64,000 bases of DNA from Kordia sp965283645 (GCF_965283645.1 NZ_CBDIPG010000001.1:5456001-5520000); one strand, 5' to 3'; positions 19,554 through 29,164 are shown, counted from the first letter of the stretch. Numbers and translations are program-made. Notes: generated by a model from the letters alone, not told the origin.

Positions 19554-20186
19554 ATGGATTTTCAAAATACAACATACAAACTAACAGAATTCTTTCTACT
19601 ATTTATTCTCATGCCTGTGAGTTTGGTATTGGAGTATCCATCCTGGTTAAAACTTAGTTTTGGACTTTTTGGTTTTGTATACATTGTTTGGATATTACTC
19701 AGAATAGAAAAACAACGTTTCAAATTGAATGAACATCTGAATTGGAAAGCATTTTGGAAACGCACCTTAATTTTATTGGCTTGCATTTGCGTATTAACAA
19801 TTGTATATGTCTATTTTACAGATATTTCAAAGCTTTTCATCGTTCCGAAAACTAAGATGCTTCTGTGGTTATTTATCTTGTTTTTTTACAGTGTGTTTTC
19901 AGTATATCCGCAAGAATTAATCTATCGTACGTTTTTCTTTGTACGATATGAATCGTTGTTCAAAAACAAAAATCTATTCATATTTATCAACGCGATTGTA
20001 TTCTGCTTGGCGCATTTCTTCTTTCAAAACACGTTGGTATTAATCCTAACATTTTTAGGCGGAATCTTATTTGCGTTCACATTTTACAAAACAAGATCGA
20101 CACTTTTAGTCACTATTGAACATGCAATTTATGGAAGTTGGTTGTTTACCGTTGGAATGGGAGAGATGTTGGGTTTTCCGGTTTAA
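19554..20186 (+). CDS. CPBP-family intramembrane metalloprotease
   Basis: A 210-residue membrane protein with about seven helices. Motif 1 reads PQELIYRTFFF where the family usually has EExxxR; motif 2 is CLAHFFF and motif 3 EHAIYGSW. The QE variant of motif 1 is seen in flavobacterial members. Such proteins are prenyl-endopeptidase-like or self-immunity proteins; the substrate here is unknown. Confidence 0.8.
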   Translation: MDFQNTTYKLTEFFLLFILMPVSLVLEYPSWLKLSFGLFGFVYIVWILLRIEKQRFKLNEHLNWKAFWKRTLILLACICVLTIVYVYFTDISKLFIVPKTKMLLWLFILFFYSVFSVYPQELIYRTFFFVRYESLFKNKNLFIFINAIVFCLAHFFFQNTLVLILTFLGGILFAFTFYKTRSTLLVTIEHAIYGSWLFTVGMGEMLGFPV

Positions 20187-20422
20187 GTCTCAGTTGTTAG
20201 TTTTCAGTTTTGAGTGAACCGAATCCACAAATCCACAAATTAAAAGTTGTTAATAGCAATTAGTCAATAATTCGACATTTAAAATTTAGAATTCAAAATA
20301 ATCAAACACACAAATTTACAAATCAACAAGTAAAAAGTAAAGAGTTTTCTACAGCTATCAACCAATAATTCAACATTCAGCATTTAACATTCAAATTAAC
20401 AAACGAAATACCAAAATAGTTG

Positions 20423-20430
20423 TACTTTTG
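20423..20430 (+). promoter_or_regulatory. -7 box of lpdA
   Basis: TACTTTTG matches TAnnTTTG, 38 bp before the lpdA ATG. No clear TTG at -33 is seen; the region upstream is AT-rich low-complexity sequence. Confidence 0.5.
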
Positions 20431-20468
20431 TACTCTTGACAATCAAAATAGTTCAAAAACACAAGAAT

Positions 20469-21875
20469 ATGAATTCATACGATGTAGCCGTTATTGGCTC
20501 TGGTCCTGGTGGATATGTTGCAGCAATACGTTGTGCACAATTAGGAATGAAAACTGCAATTATTGAAAAATATAGCACTTTAGGTGGAACTTGCTTAAAC
20601 GTAGGTTGTATTCCGTCAAAAGCGTTGTTAGATTCTTCACATCATTACGAAGATGCCATCAAACACTTTGATACGCATGGAATTGAAATTTCAGGAGATG
20701 TAAAAGTAAATCTTGAAAAAATGATCGCTCGTAAAACGGCTGTTGTAGATCAAACTACGGGTGGAATTGATTTCTTGATGAAAAAAAATAAAATTGATGT
20801 ATACGAAGGTTTGGGTAGTTTTAAAGATGCTACACACGTAAACATTGCAAAAAATGATGGAACTTCAGAAGAAATTGAAGCAAAAAACATCATCATAGCT
20901 ACCGGAAGTAAACCATCAAACTTACCATTTATTACACTTGATAAAGAGCGTGTAATAACTTCTACAGAAGCATTAAAGCTAAAAGAAGTACCAAAACACC
21001 TCATCGTTATTGGTGGTGGCGTGATTGGATTAGAATTAGGTCAAGTATACAAACGCTTAGGCGCAGAAGTTACAGTTATTGAATATGCTGATAGAATTAT
21101 TGGCGGAATGGACGCTGGACTTTCTAAGGAATTGACGAAAGTGTTGAAAAAACAAAAAATCAAAATCAATACATCACATGGAGTAAAATCTGTAGAACGT
21201 GTTGGTGATGAAATAATTGTAAAAGCGGATAACAAAAAAGGCGAAGAAGTGGAGTTTAAAGGAGATTACTGCTTAGTTTCTGTAGGTCGTCGTCCATATA
21301 CTGACGGATTGAACGCTGTTGCTGCTGGAGTTAAAATTGATGACAGAGGTAGAGTAGAAGTTAACGGACATTTACAAACAGCTACGGCTAACATTTATGC
21401 TATTGGTGATGTTGTAAAAGGAGCTATGTTAGCGCACAAAGCATCTGAAGAAGGTACTTTAGTGGCAGAAATCATTGCAGGACAAAAACCACATATTGAT
21501 TACAACCTAATTCCTGGAGTTGTATATACATGGCCAGAAGTTGCGGCAGTTGGTAAAACAGAACAAGAACTAAAAGATGCTGGAATTGCATACAAATCGG
21601 GACAGTTTCCAATGCGTGCGTTGGGTAGAAGTAGAGCAAGTATGGATTTAGATGGTTTCATCAAAATATTAGCGGATGCAACTACAGATGAAATCTTAGG
21701 AGTTCACATGATTGGAGCCAGAGCAGCCGATTTAATAGCGGAAGCAGTTGTTGCCATGGAATACAGAGCCTCTGCGGAAGATATTGCACGTATGTCACAT
21801 GCACATCCAACATTTGCAGAAGCCATCAAAGAAGCGGCGTTAGCAGCTACAGAAGACAGAGCATTACACGTATAA
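20469..21875 (+). CDS. lpdA: Dihydrolipoyl dehydrogenase
   Basis: With the start at 20469 (MNSYDVAVIGSGPGGYVAA) the protein has 468 residues, the usual length. FAD-binding GSGPGG, redox disulfide GGTCLNVGCIPSK, NAD-binding GGGVIGLELG and the C-terminal HAHPTFAEAIKEA with catalytic His-Glu are all present. It reoxidises lipoamide in the 2-oxoacid dehydrogenase complexes and glycine cleavage system; no E1 or E2 gene is adjacent. A terminator follows. Confidence 0.96.
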   Translation: MNSYDVAVIGSGPGGYVAAIRCAQLGMKTAIIEKYSTLGGTCLNVGCIPSKALLDSSHHYEDAIKHFDTHGIEISGDVKVNLEKMIARKTAVVDQTTGGIDFLMKKNKIDVYEGLGSFKDATHVNIAKNDGTSEEIEAKNIIIATGSKPSNLPFITLDKERVITSTEALKLKEVPKHLIVIGGGVIGLELGQVYKRLGAEVTVIEYADRIIGGMDAGLSKELTKVLKKQKIKINTSHGVKSVERVGDEIIVKADNKKGEEVEFKGDYCLVSVGRRPYTDGLNAVAAGVKIDDRGRVEVNGHLQTATANIYAIGDVVKGAMLAHKASEEGTLVAEIIAGQKPHIDYNLIPGVVYTWPEVAAVGKTEQELKDAGIAYKSGQFPMRALGRSRASMDLDGFIKILADATTDEILGVHMIGARAADLIAEAVVAMEYRASAEDIARMSHAHPTFAEAIKEAALAATEDRALHV

Positions 21876-21898
21876 AAACGTTTATCATATAAAATTGC

Positions 21899-21926
21899 AA
21901 ACTCCAGAGAAATCTGGAGTTTTTTT
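21899..21926 (+). terminator. Terminator after lpdA
   Basis: Stem ACTCCAGA/TCTGGAGT followed by seven T. Confidence 0.85.
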
Positions 21927-22011
21927 ATGTCTAAACTGTAAGTTCTTACTTTTTTTATCGACTGCTGAGTTAATAACCTCGATAAGCCTAAAAAAAGTAA
22001 TAACACATACT

Positions 22012-22674
22012 ATGAATTCTCTTTGGTATTTTAATGATGTAAATCTCTTCAATATCTTATGTCCGCATAAATTTAAGAAGTATAAAAAAAGCCACGAATT
22101 TGATGCGTATAAAAAGCAGGACTATATCTATTTTGAAGAAGATTCTGCAAACAAACTCTATCTAATCGAGAAAGGAAAAGTAAAACTTGGTTACTACACA
22201 GAAGATGGAGACGAAGTCGTAAAATCTATTTTATCAAAGGGAGAATTATTTGGAGAAAAAGCAATCTTTGGAGAAGAAAAAAGAAATGAATTTGCACAGT
22301 CTGTAGACAATACAACTTCTATATGTCCAATTGGTGTAGATACCATGCATGATTTAATGAGAGACAATCAAACGTTCACGTTAAAAATTTATAAATTTAT
22401 TGGTTTTCGAATCAAAAAATTAGAACGCAGATTACAGTTATTACTGTTTAAAGATACCAAAACACGCTTGCTAGAATTCTTAAAAGAGTTGTGTGAAGAA
22501 TACGGATATGAATGTCCAAAAACGGGCGATCATGTGGTGAAACATCCATATACACAAAAAGATATTGCAAGCTTAATAGGAACGTCACGACCAACACTAA
22601 ACATCATACTAAACGAATTAAAAGAGGAAAATGTTATTGATTTTAATCGAAAAGAAATTCGTTTTATTCACTAA
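22012..22674 (+). CDS. Crp/Fnr-family transcriptional regulator
   Basis: The ATG at 22012 gives 220 residues; the upstream in-frame extension overlaps the lpdA terminator and is rejected. A cyclic-nucleotide-binding-like beta roll (about 30-130, with GKVKLGYYTEDGDE and KGELFGEKAIFG) is followed by a long dimerisation helix and an HTH (YTQKDIASLIGTSRPTLNII). Four Cys occur, but not in the N-terminal Fe-S pattern of Fnr. The ligand is unknown. Its own terminator follows. Confidence 0.9.
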   Translation: MNSLWYFNDVNLFNILCPHKFKKYKKSHEFDAYKKQDYIYFEEDSANKLYLIEKGKVKLGYYTEDGDEVVKSILSKGELFGEKAIFGEEKRNEFAQSVDNTTSICPIGVDTMHDLMRDNQTFTLKIYKFIGFRIKKLERRLQLLLFKDTKTRLLEFLKELCEEYGYECPKTGDHVVKHPYTQKDIASLIGTSRPTLNIILNELKEENVIDFNRKEIRFIH

Positions 22675-22726
22675 AAAAAGTATATATTTAAAACATACAA
22701 AATACGCTATTCTTACAGCAAAAATA

Positions 22727-22775
22727 CATCCAAAACTAGCATGACAGCATGACAGTTTTGGATGTTTTATTTTTA
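22727..22775 (+). terminator. Terminator after the Crp/Fnr gene
   Basis: 11 bp stem CATCCAAAACT/AGTTTTGGATG around a loop with the repeat GCATGACAGCATGACA, followed by a T-rich tract. Confidence 0.75.
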
Positions 22776-22975
22776 ATAAACTTTTACGTTAGATGAATCA
22801 ATTTAAATAATTGATATATAGTATATTGATTAAAAATATTTTAATTTTTAGAAGAATGCTAAAAACATTATTTTTTTGCGAAAAAACGAAATTTTTTAAG
22901 AAGTGTTAGCTAGCTAACATTTTACATGATTTTGGCGCAATACATTTGTATCATAATCATAAAAAAATATTCGCA

Positions 22976-23869
22976 ATGATAAAAAAAATGTTTTTGGGAT
23001 TAGCGTTAGGATTCTTCGCAGTCTCGTGTAGTAGTGATGATGATGCAACAGTAGCATTGTCAAATTTAAATGTAAACTTAAACGGTTTAGAAAATTTAGG
23101 AGCAGACTTCGTATATGAAGGATGGATTATAGTTGACGGAAGTCCAGTGTCAACAGGAATATTTACGGTAAATGATGCAGGAGCTTTATCAAGAACTTCT
23201 TTTACTGTAGACTCAAATCAATTGGCATCGGCAACGACATTTGTACTTTCAATAGAGCCAACAGTTGATACAGATCCAGCGCCAGCACCAACAAAATTGT
23301 TAGCAGGTGATTTCTCAGGAAATACTGCAGCCGTAGGATTAGATCCAGTAACAAGTAGTGGAGACTTTGACACCGCTTCAGGTGTATTCTTTTTAAGAAC
23401 TCCAACAGACGAAATGGCAGGATCTGCAAATAACGGAAATGACCAATATGGTGTTTGGTACGGAAACCCAGGAATGCCACCAACATCAGGATTGAACTTA
23501 CCTCCTTTAGCTGACGGATGGAAATACGAAGGTTGGGTTGTGGTAGACGGAGTAGGTCCGCTAACAACTGGAACTTTTACAGCATTCGGTTCTGTTGATG
23601 AATCTAATAATTTTAGCGGAACAGAAAACAATGTTGGACCTCCAATTCCAGGAGAAGACTTTTTTCGCAACGAACCAGCTGGTTTTACATTCCCACTAGA
23701 TGTACGCGGTCGTACCGTAGTAATCTCTGTAGAGCCAAGTCCTGACAACAGTCCTGCGCCATTCCTACTAAAGCCCCTAGTAGGAACTGCAGGAACTGCA
23801 ACAGCGCCAGCAACTAACAACTTTAATCTGAACGCTTCATCGTTTCCAACTGGAACAATAGTGCGATAA
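22976..23869 (+). CDS. Lipoprotein with two anti-sigma-K-like repeats
   Basis: The start at 22976 (MIKKMFLGLALGFFAVSC) gives a lipoprotein signal with lipobox AVSC and an SSDDD linker typical of flavobacterial surface lipoproteins. The rest (297 residues) contains two copies of one module: YEGWIIVDGSPVSTGIFT with FVLSIEPTVDTDPAP, and YEGWVVVDGVGPLTTGTFT with VVISVEPSPDNSPAP. This pattern resembles the C-terminal domain of RskA-type anti-sigma-K factors, but there is no anti-sigma helix or membrane anchor. Function unknown; transcribed alone, with a terminator. Confidence 0.75.
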   Translation: MIKKMFLGLALGFFAVSCSSDDDATVALSNLNVNLNGLENLGADFVYEGWIIVDGSPVSTGIFTVNDAGALSRTSFTVDSNQLASATTFVLSIEPTVDTDPAPAPTKLLAGDFSGNTAAVGLDPVTSSGDFDTASGVFFLRTPTDEMAGSANNGNDQYGVWYGNPGMPPTSGLNLPPLADGWKYEGWVVVDGVGPLTTGTFTAFGSVDESNNFSGTENNVGPPIPGEDFFRNEPAGFTFPLDVRGRTVVISVEPSPDNSPAPFLLKPLVGTAGTATAPATNNFNLNASSFPTGTIVR

Positions 23870-24203
23870 TCTTTATGATTATTATCGTTAGATTTGAAAC
23901 ACGTTATCATTTTTGGTAGCGTGTTTCTTTTTTGTTTCAACTTCACTTAGGGCAAGTACTTTTTGTTGTTATTAAACGCAGTCGAAATATTGGATCGCTT
24001 TGCGTTGGTTGTTAAATACTCAATCGTCACTTTGAATGTTTTTTTGCAATGAAATGAAGAAAAATTGTATCGTGAAATACTCTGGAAGCTAAGCTGTTAT
24101 TACTGCAGAGGCAGGAATCTATTTTCTTTAAACAATTGTCTTTGTGAAAGTTTTTCTATTACTAACGACTAAATTGTATCTTTCACTTTAATAAATATCG
24201 CAC
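23870..24203. other. Intergenic region with a terminator
   Basis: It holds a hairpin GAAACACG/CGTGTTTC followed by TTTTTT at 23896-23933, which ends the lipoprotein transcript. The rest is AT-rich with no ORF, and ends with the upstream region of the TlpA-like gene, where TATCTTTC resembles a -7 box. Confidence 0.6.
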
Positions 24204-24782
24204 ATGAACATTACCAAAAAACAATGGAGTAACATTATATTTTTTAGTGTATTAGCACTCATCATTTTTACGCCAGTTGGCACGTTTGTAAAAGTACAAT
24301 TGGGGAAATTATATGTGCTAGTAAGCAATCCTACTACTATTGAAGAAGAAAATAGAGAAACCATAAGCGATTTTAATTGGAATCTTGTTGATGGTCAAGG
24401 TGAAAGTGTAAACTTCAAAGAAATGGAAGGAGAAGTGATTTTAGTGAATTTTTGGGCAACTTGGTGTCCGCCTTGTATTGCCGAAATGCCAAATTTGAAT
24501 GCATTGCACACAGATTATAAGGATAAGATAAGATTTGTGTTTGTGGCAAATGATAATGAAAAAAGAGTAAATGCTTATTTGAAAAAGAACGAATATGACC
24601 TTCCTGTATATTACACCAAAGGAAATGAGCCAAAAGAATTGAGTTCTCCAAGTATTCCTACAACCTATTTAATCGATGATCAAGGTAACATTGTGATGAA
24701 AGAATTGGGTTCTGCTGATTGGAATAGCAGTAATGTTCGCAATCAGATAGATGAATTATTGGCTTTTTCGCTTGCTGAATAA
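24204..24782 (+). CDS. TlpA/ResA-like thioredoxin-family protein
   Basis: A 192-residue protein with one N-terminal membrane anchor (about 10-28) and a periplasmic thioredoxin fold. Active site NFWATWCPPCIAEMPNLN, cis-proline loop SSPSIPTTYLIDDQG. Such proteins reduce disulfides in the periplasm, for example for cytochrome maturation. Its last 27 bp overlap the convergent crtYcd gene. Confidence 0.9.
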   Translation: MNITKKQWSNIIFFSVLALIIFTPVGTFVKVQLGKLYVLVSNPTTIEEENRETISDFNWNLVDGQGESVNFKEMEGEVILVNFWATWCPPCIAEMPNLNALHTDYKDKIRFVFVANDNEKRVNAYLKKNEYDLPVYYTKGNEPKELSSPSIPTTYLIDDQGNIVMKELGSADWNSSNVRNQIDELLAFSLAE

Positions 24783-25445
24783 TTGCATTAAAAACAAACT
24801 AGAAAGAATCATTGTAAACGCATATACGCTATCTTCCACAGGAATTGTTCCCATACGGATTCCTAAGTTTTCAGCATTATTGTACCAAACTACAGGACTT
24901 TCTATCCAACTTCCAGTTAAAACACCATTTACAATGAAAAACGGAATCAACATTACTAGAAACGTCAAGTAATAACTTTCCAAAATTTTTGGAGATATTT
25001 TTAAAACAATAAATAGTAGAATTGCTCCGTAGCCTAAATCAATTACGGTGTACCATTTATCGTAAAAAATAATCGCGCCAAGCGTAAAAATTAGCAATAA
25101 TATATAACTAATCGTTTTTGTTGTTTTTGGCGATAATCGGAAGTTAGGGAGTAAATATTGTAAAGAATAGTGTGTAAAAATACACGCATACGGAATGCAA
25201 ATAAAGAACAACCATTCTTCAATTGGCAATGAAAATAGGGTGTATTCTAAGTAATAATCAGTATTAAATCCCCAATAGCCGTTGATTGTAAAAACAACGT
25301 CCCAAGGAATGAATACCAGCATTGTAATCAGTATGGAAGGAAATAAATACTTCCAATGCTTGTAAAATTTTAATTTAGGATGAAAACTAAATAAAAATGG
25401 TACAATGAATGAACCTATGTTTAGTAAGATATATAAACTTTTCAT
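24756..25445 (-). CDS. Lycopene beta-cyclase, heterodimer-type fused (CrtYcd)
   Basis: A 229-residue protein with about seven membrane helices. It contains two related halves, each with the PxE(E/D) motif of the CrtYc/CrtYd cyclases: LPIEEWLFFICIPYACIF and IPVEDSVYAFTMILSSLF. This is the fused c-d form common in Bacteroidetes, which forms the beta rings of beta-carotene from lycopene. It is the last gene of the carotenoid operon, 5 bp after crtZ. Confidence 0.88.
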   Translation of the reverse strand: MKSLYILLNIGSFIVPFLFSFHPKLKFYKHWKYLFPSILITMLVFIPWDVVFTINGYWGFNTDYYLEYTLFSLPIEEWLFFICIPYACIFTHYSLQYLLPNFRLSPKTTKTISYILLLIFTLGAIIFYDKWYTVIDLGYGAILLFIVLKISPKILESYYLTFLVMLIPFFIVNGVLTGSWIESPVVWYNNAENLGIRMGTIPVEDSVYAFTMILSSLFLMQLFSKRKSQ

Positions 25446-25450
25446 GCGGA

Positions 25451-25903
25451 TTATTTACGCTTGAAGTATTTCATAGGAACCCAAAGCATTCCGAAACATT
25501 CTCCGTCGCCTTTCCCTAAGTGTTTGTGATGAATTTTGTGTGCTCTACGAATTCCTTTTGCATACCAATTATCAGCTTTTCGCAAGAGTTTAAAACGTTG
25601 ATGAATAAATATATCATGTACAATAAAATAGGCGAGTCCGTAAGCGAAAATTCCAATTCCAATTGGCAATCCTGCCCAAAAAATGTCGTATTTCCATAGT
25701 AAAAAACAACTAATACTAACCACTGCATAAAAGATGAAAAAAGCATCATTGCGTTCAAACCATGAATCATGATCTTTGTTGTGATGATCTTTGTGAAGTG
25801 ACCACAAAAAACCATGCATTACGTATTTATGCGTTGCCCACGCCATAAATTCCATCATGCAAAATGTTCCTAAAAAAACTGCGATCCAAAGTAGCGTTGT
25901 CAT
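25451..25903 (-). CDS. crtZ: Beta-carotene hydroxylase CrtZ
   Basis: A 150-residue membrane di-iron hydroxylase. The histidine motifs HKYVMHG, HKDHH, HDIFIHQRF and HKIHHKH supply the metal ligands. It adds 3-hydroxyl groups to beta rings, giving zeaxanthin. It lies between crtB and the lycopene cyclase with gaps of 11 and 5 bp. Confidence 0.93.
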   Translation of the reverse strand: MTTLLWIAVFLGTFCMMEFMAWATHKYVMHGFLWSLHKDHHNKDHDSWFERNDAFFIFYAVVSISCFLLWKYDIFWAGLPIGIGIFAYGLAYFIVHDIFIHQRFKLLRKADNWYAKGIRRAHKIHHKHLGKGDGECFGMLWVPMKYFKRK

Positions 25904-25914
25904 TGTTACCTATT

Positions 25915-26754
25915 TTATATAAGATTGAGTTGATAATTAACGTAAGATTTAGCTAATAACGCCATTTTTTGATAATTTGGAATGCGAATTCGTGCATTTT
26001 TTATCTTCATTGAAGGCGTTCGTTTTAGCTTTTTTAATAGTTTGAAATAGTATTTATATGCTGTAAATACACCAAATTTAGCTTCTATTGGTAGTTTTCC
26101 TATTCCTTCCAGACCTAGCTTGAAATCGTGTTCTATTTCTTCAATAATTTTCTGTTTTGAAACTTCATCCAAGTTTTTTAAATCAGCATCAGGAAAGTAA
26201 GTACGATCTAAATCTTCAAAATCAGCTTTTAAATCACGTAAGAAGTTCACTTTCTGAAACGCAGAACCTAGTGACATTGCTGAAGATTTCAGTTCTTCAT
26301 ACTTAGTTATATCACCTTTAACAAACACTTTTAAACACATTAAACCAACAACATCTGCCGAACCGTAAATGTATTCGTTGTATTCTTCTTGTGTTAAATA
26401 TACTTTCTTGTCTAAATCTTGTCGCATACTTTTCATAAAAGCATCAATCAAGTGTTTTGGAATGTCATATTTTAAAACCGTATGTTGAAAAGAATTCAAA
26501 ATAGGATTTAAGCTAATTTTACACTTCAACGCGCAATCTAAGTCATCTTGAAATTTATCTAAGAGGTATTTTTTATCATACTCATGAAAAGAGTCTACAA
26601 TTTCATCAGCAAAACGAACAAATCCATAAATGTTGTATATGTCTTGACGAATAGATGGTGATAACATTTTTGTAGCAAGTGCAAACGACGTACTGTACGA
26701 CTTTGTTACGTTTGTGCTGCATTGATATGAAACAGAATCAAATAGTGCTTTCAT
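25915..26754 (-). CDS. crtB: Phytoene synthase
   Basis: A 279-residue squalene/phytoene synthase. The first Asp-rich motif is FADEIVDSFHEYD and the second DLKADFEDLDRTYFPDADL, with NFLRDL just before it. It joins two geranylgeranyl diphosphates head to head. Its start overlaps the end of crtI by 17 bp, showing tight coupling. Confidence 0.94.
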   Translation of the reverse strand: MKALFDSVSYQCSTNVTKSYSTSFALATKMLSPSIRQDIYNIYGFVRFADEIVDSFHEYDKKYLLDKFQDDLDCALKCKISLNPILNSFQHTVLKYDIPKHLIDAFMKSMRQDLDKKVYLTQEEYNEYIYGSADVVGLMCLKVFVKGDITKYEELKSSAMSLGSAFQKVNFLRDLKADFEDLDRTYFPDADLKNLDEVSKQKIIEEIEHDFKLGLEGIGKLPIEAKFGVFTAYKYYFKLLKKLKRTPSMKIKNARIRIPNYQKMALLAKSYVNYQLNLI

Positions 26755-28222
26755 GGATATTTGGTTGATGTTTAATGATTAATTCGGCTACCAATTTCCC
26801 AGAAATCAATGCTGGAGGCACTCCAGGACCGGGAACGGTTAATTGTCCAGTAAAATATAAATTGGATACTTTTTTACTTTTCAATTTTGGGCGTAAAAAT
26901 GCGGTTTGAAGCAATGTATTTGCCATTCCATATGCATTTCCTTTGTATGAATTGTATTCTTTTATGAAATCATTTACACAAAAAGATTCCTTAAATATAA
27001 TATGATTTGATATATTTTGTTGTGTTATTTCCTGAAATCTGTTCATAATAATGTCAAAATACTGTTTGCGAAGTTCAGGAGTATCTTTTAATCCTGGCGC
27101 TATTGGAATTAAAAAGAAACCAGCTTCTTTTCCTTCTGGAGCCATTGACGAATCGGTCATGGAAGGGAAATTTGCATAAAATAAAGGTTCTTTTGGCCAA
27201 GCAGCTTTGTCATAAATTACATGTGCATGCGCATCAAAATCTACATCAAAAAATAAGGTGTGATGTGAAACGTTTTGTAATTTTTTATCAAATCCAACAT
27301 AAAATAATAGGGAAGAAGGAGCAAATGTTTTCTTTTCCCAATAGTTTTCAGAGTATTGACGATATTTTGGAGCTAATAGGGTTTCAGAATGATGATAATC
27401 AGCACCAGATAATACAATAGCAGCTTCAAATTCACCGTGTTGCGTGATAACTTTCTTGGCTGTATTGTTGTCAACTTTAATTTCTTGTACGTTCTGTTCT
27501 GTTTTTATAGTGACACCTAGTTCTGTAGCCAGTTTTCCCATTGCTTCAATAACGCTATACATTCCGCCATTTGGATGCCAAGTTCCCAAACCAAAATCTG
27601 CATAGTTCATAAAACTATAGAAAGAAGGTGTATCGCTTGGTTTTGCGCCTAAAAATAGTACTGGAAATTCTAGTATTTTGATTAATCGGTCATTTTTAAA
27701 TTCTTTTCGAACATCACGTTTGATGTTGCTAAAAAACTGACCTAATTTTTTAACGGTTTTTGCATTTACCAATTCTAAAGGAGAAACTCCGGGTTTGTAT
27801 ACCAAATCTTTTATGGCAACATTGTAATTGTCTTCTGCGTTTGCAATAAATTTTTTGAGTTTTTTACTGCTTCCTTTTTCTTCTTGTTCAAAAGCGGCGC
27901 AAATTTTTTCCAGAGTATCTTCAATATGAATCGTATCATCTTTCCCAAAATATACTTGATAAGCAGGATTTAGTTTGTCTAATTGATAAAAGTCTGAGGT
28001 TTTTTTGTCAAAATCATTAAAGAAACGTTCAAAAACATCTGGCATCCAGTACCAAGAAGGACCAATATCAAAGGTAAACCCTTCTTTTTTTAATTGTCGT
28101 GCACGTCCGCCGACAGTGGTGTTTTTTTCTAGTATTGTAACGTCATATCCAGCTTTTGCTAGATAGCAAGAAGCAGACAACGAAGAAAATCCAGAACCAA
28201 TAATTATAATTTTTAATTTCAT
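26738..28222 (-). CDS. crtI: Phytoene desaturase CrtI
   Basis: A 494-residue FAD-dependent desaturase. N-terminal dinucleotide motif IIIGSGFSSLSASCYLAKAG, then GRARQLKKEGFTFDIGPSWY, and the C-terminal signature FTGQLTVPGPGVPPALISGK. It converts phytoene to lycopene. First biosynthetic gene after carH, with a 45 bp gap that carries an inverted repeat. Confidence 0.95.
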   Translation of the reverse strand: MKLKIIIIGSGFSSLSASCYLAKAGYDVTILEKNTTVGGRARQLKKEGFTFDIGPSWYWMPDVFERFFNDFDKKTSDFYQLDKLNPAYQVYFGKDDTIHIEDTLEKICAAFEQEEKGSSKKLKKFIANAEDNYNVAIKDLVYKPGVSPLELVNAKTVKKLGQFFSNIKRDVRKEFKNDRLIKILEFPVLFLGAKPSDTPSFYSFMNYADFGLGTWHPNGGMYSVIEAMGKLATELGVTIKTEQNVQEIKVDNNTAKKVITQHGEFEAAIVLSGADYHHSETLLAPKYRQYSENYWEKKTFAPSSLLFYVGFDKKLQNVSHHTLFFDVDFDAHAHVIYDKAAWPKEPLFYANFPSMTDSSMAPEGKEAGFFLIPIAPGLKDTPELRKQYFDIIMNRFQEITQQNISNHIIFKESFCVNDFIKEYNSYKGNAYGMANTLLQTAFLRPKLKSKKVSNLYFTGQLTVPGPGVPPALISGKLVAELIIKHQPNIHESTI

Positions 28223-28223
28223 T

Positions 28224-28251
28224 GTTTAACAAATGTAGTAAAAAGTTAAAC
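28224..28251. promoter_or_regulatory. Inverted repeat between carH and crtI
   Basis: GTTTAAC and GTTAAAC separated by about 14 bp, just before the crtI start. On the minus strand it reads TATTTTGTTTAAC; a similar TATTTTTGTTTAAG lies upstream of carH. A possible operator of the CarH-like repressor. Confidence 0.45.
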
Positions 28252-28267
28252 AAAATAGAATACAATT

Positions 28268-29164
28268 TTAAATTTCTTTAACTAAATTTTCAATAGATTT
28301 AAAAATTTTCAAGTGTTTGAAGTTTTTATTGTTTTTAACATTTCTAGCTTGATATCCAAGAAGCCATAAATGGTGTGTGTCTAATCCAATTTTATCATTA
28401 AATTCTTCAATGTAATTTTCTATTTTATCGTCAGATGGTGTGACTGTAAAGTAAGAAATAAAATGCAATTCTGGGAAGAAGTTGTGAATATTTACTAAAC
28501 TATCAATAGGAATTGTTTGCCCAAGATAAATGGTGTGATATCCTTTTAGTTGTAATTCGTAGTTTAAATAGAGCAAACCAATTTCGTGAATTTCATTCTC
28601 AGGTAAGAATAATACAAACGTTTTTGTCTTGTTTTGTTTTTCTATGGTTTGAATTCGTTCCGTGTTTAAAATAATTTTTTGTTTAATTAAACTAGAAATG
28701 AAATGTTCATGTGCTGGATTGATGGTATTGGTATGCCATAAAACGCCAATTTCATTCAATAATGGAATAAAAGTGTCAAAAAAGATTTCTCGAAACGATT
28801 GTTCAGATAATAGTTTATTATATGTATTGTAAAAAAGACTGTAATCAAAATTAAGCATAGAAAGCTTAAAAGAATTTAATGCTTGATTGTGCATGTTATT
28901 CTCTGTAGCAATTTCCCTAACTAAAATATGAATTTTGTCTTCAGGTATTTTTGCAATCTTAGATATTTTATAACCATTTTTATAGAGCAAGGTTATATTG
29001 AGTAGTTTTTGCAAACTTTTAATATCGTACGTTCTTATATTTGTATCAGTTCTTTCGGGCGCTAACAATTCGTATCTCTTTTCCCAAATACGGATCGTAT
29101 GCGCTTTAACTCCAGAAAGATTCTCTAAGTCTTTGATACTAAATATGGTTTTTACACATTCCAT
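28268..29164 (-). CDS. CarH-type MerR regulator with B12-binding light-sensor domain
   Basis: A 298-residue protein: MerR HTH (FSIKDLENLSGVKAHTIRIW, about 8-75), a four-helix cobalamin cap, and a C-terminal B12-binding Rossmann domain. The cap has the W-x9-EH signature of CarH photoreceptors (Trp143, Glu153-His154). The cobalamin-ligand motif is ENEIHEIG with His193. In CarH, adenosylcobalamin in the dark drives tetramer formation and DNA binding; light breaks the Co-C bond and releases repression. Heading the crt operon, it is very likely its light-dependent repressor. A -7-like TATTTTTG lies at 29194-29201. Confidence 0.9.
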   Translation of the reverse strand: MECVKTIFSIKDLENLSGVKAHTIRIWEKRYELLAPERTDTNIRTYDIKSLQKLLNITLLYKNGYKISKIAKIPEDKIHILVREIATENNMHNQALNSFKLSMLNFDYSLFYNTYNKLLSEQSFREIFFDTFIPLLNEIGVLWHTNTINPAHEHFISSLIKQKIILNTERIQTIEKQNKTKTFVLFLPENEIHEIGLLYLNYELQLKGYHTIYLGQTIPIDSLVNIHNFFPELHFISYFTVTPSDDKIENYIEEFNDKIGLDTHHLWLLGYQARNVKNNKNFKHLKIFKSIENLVKEI

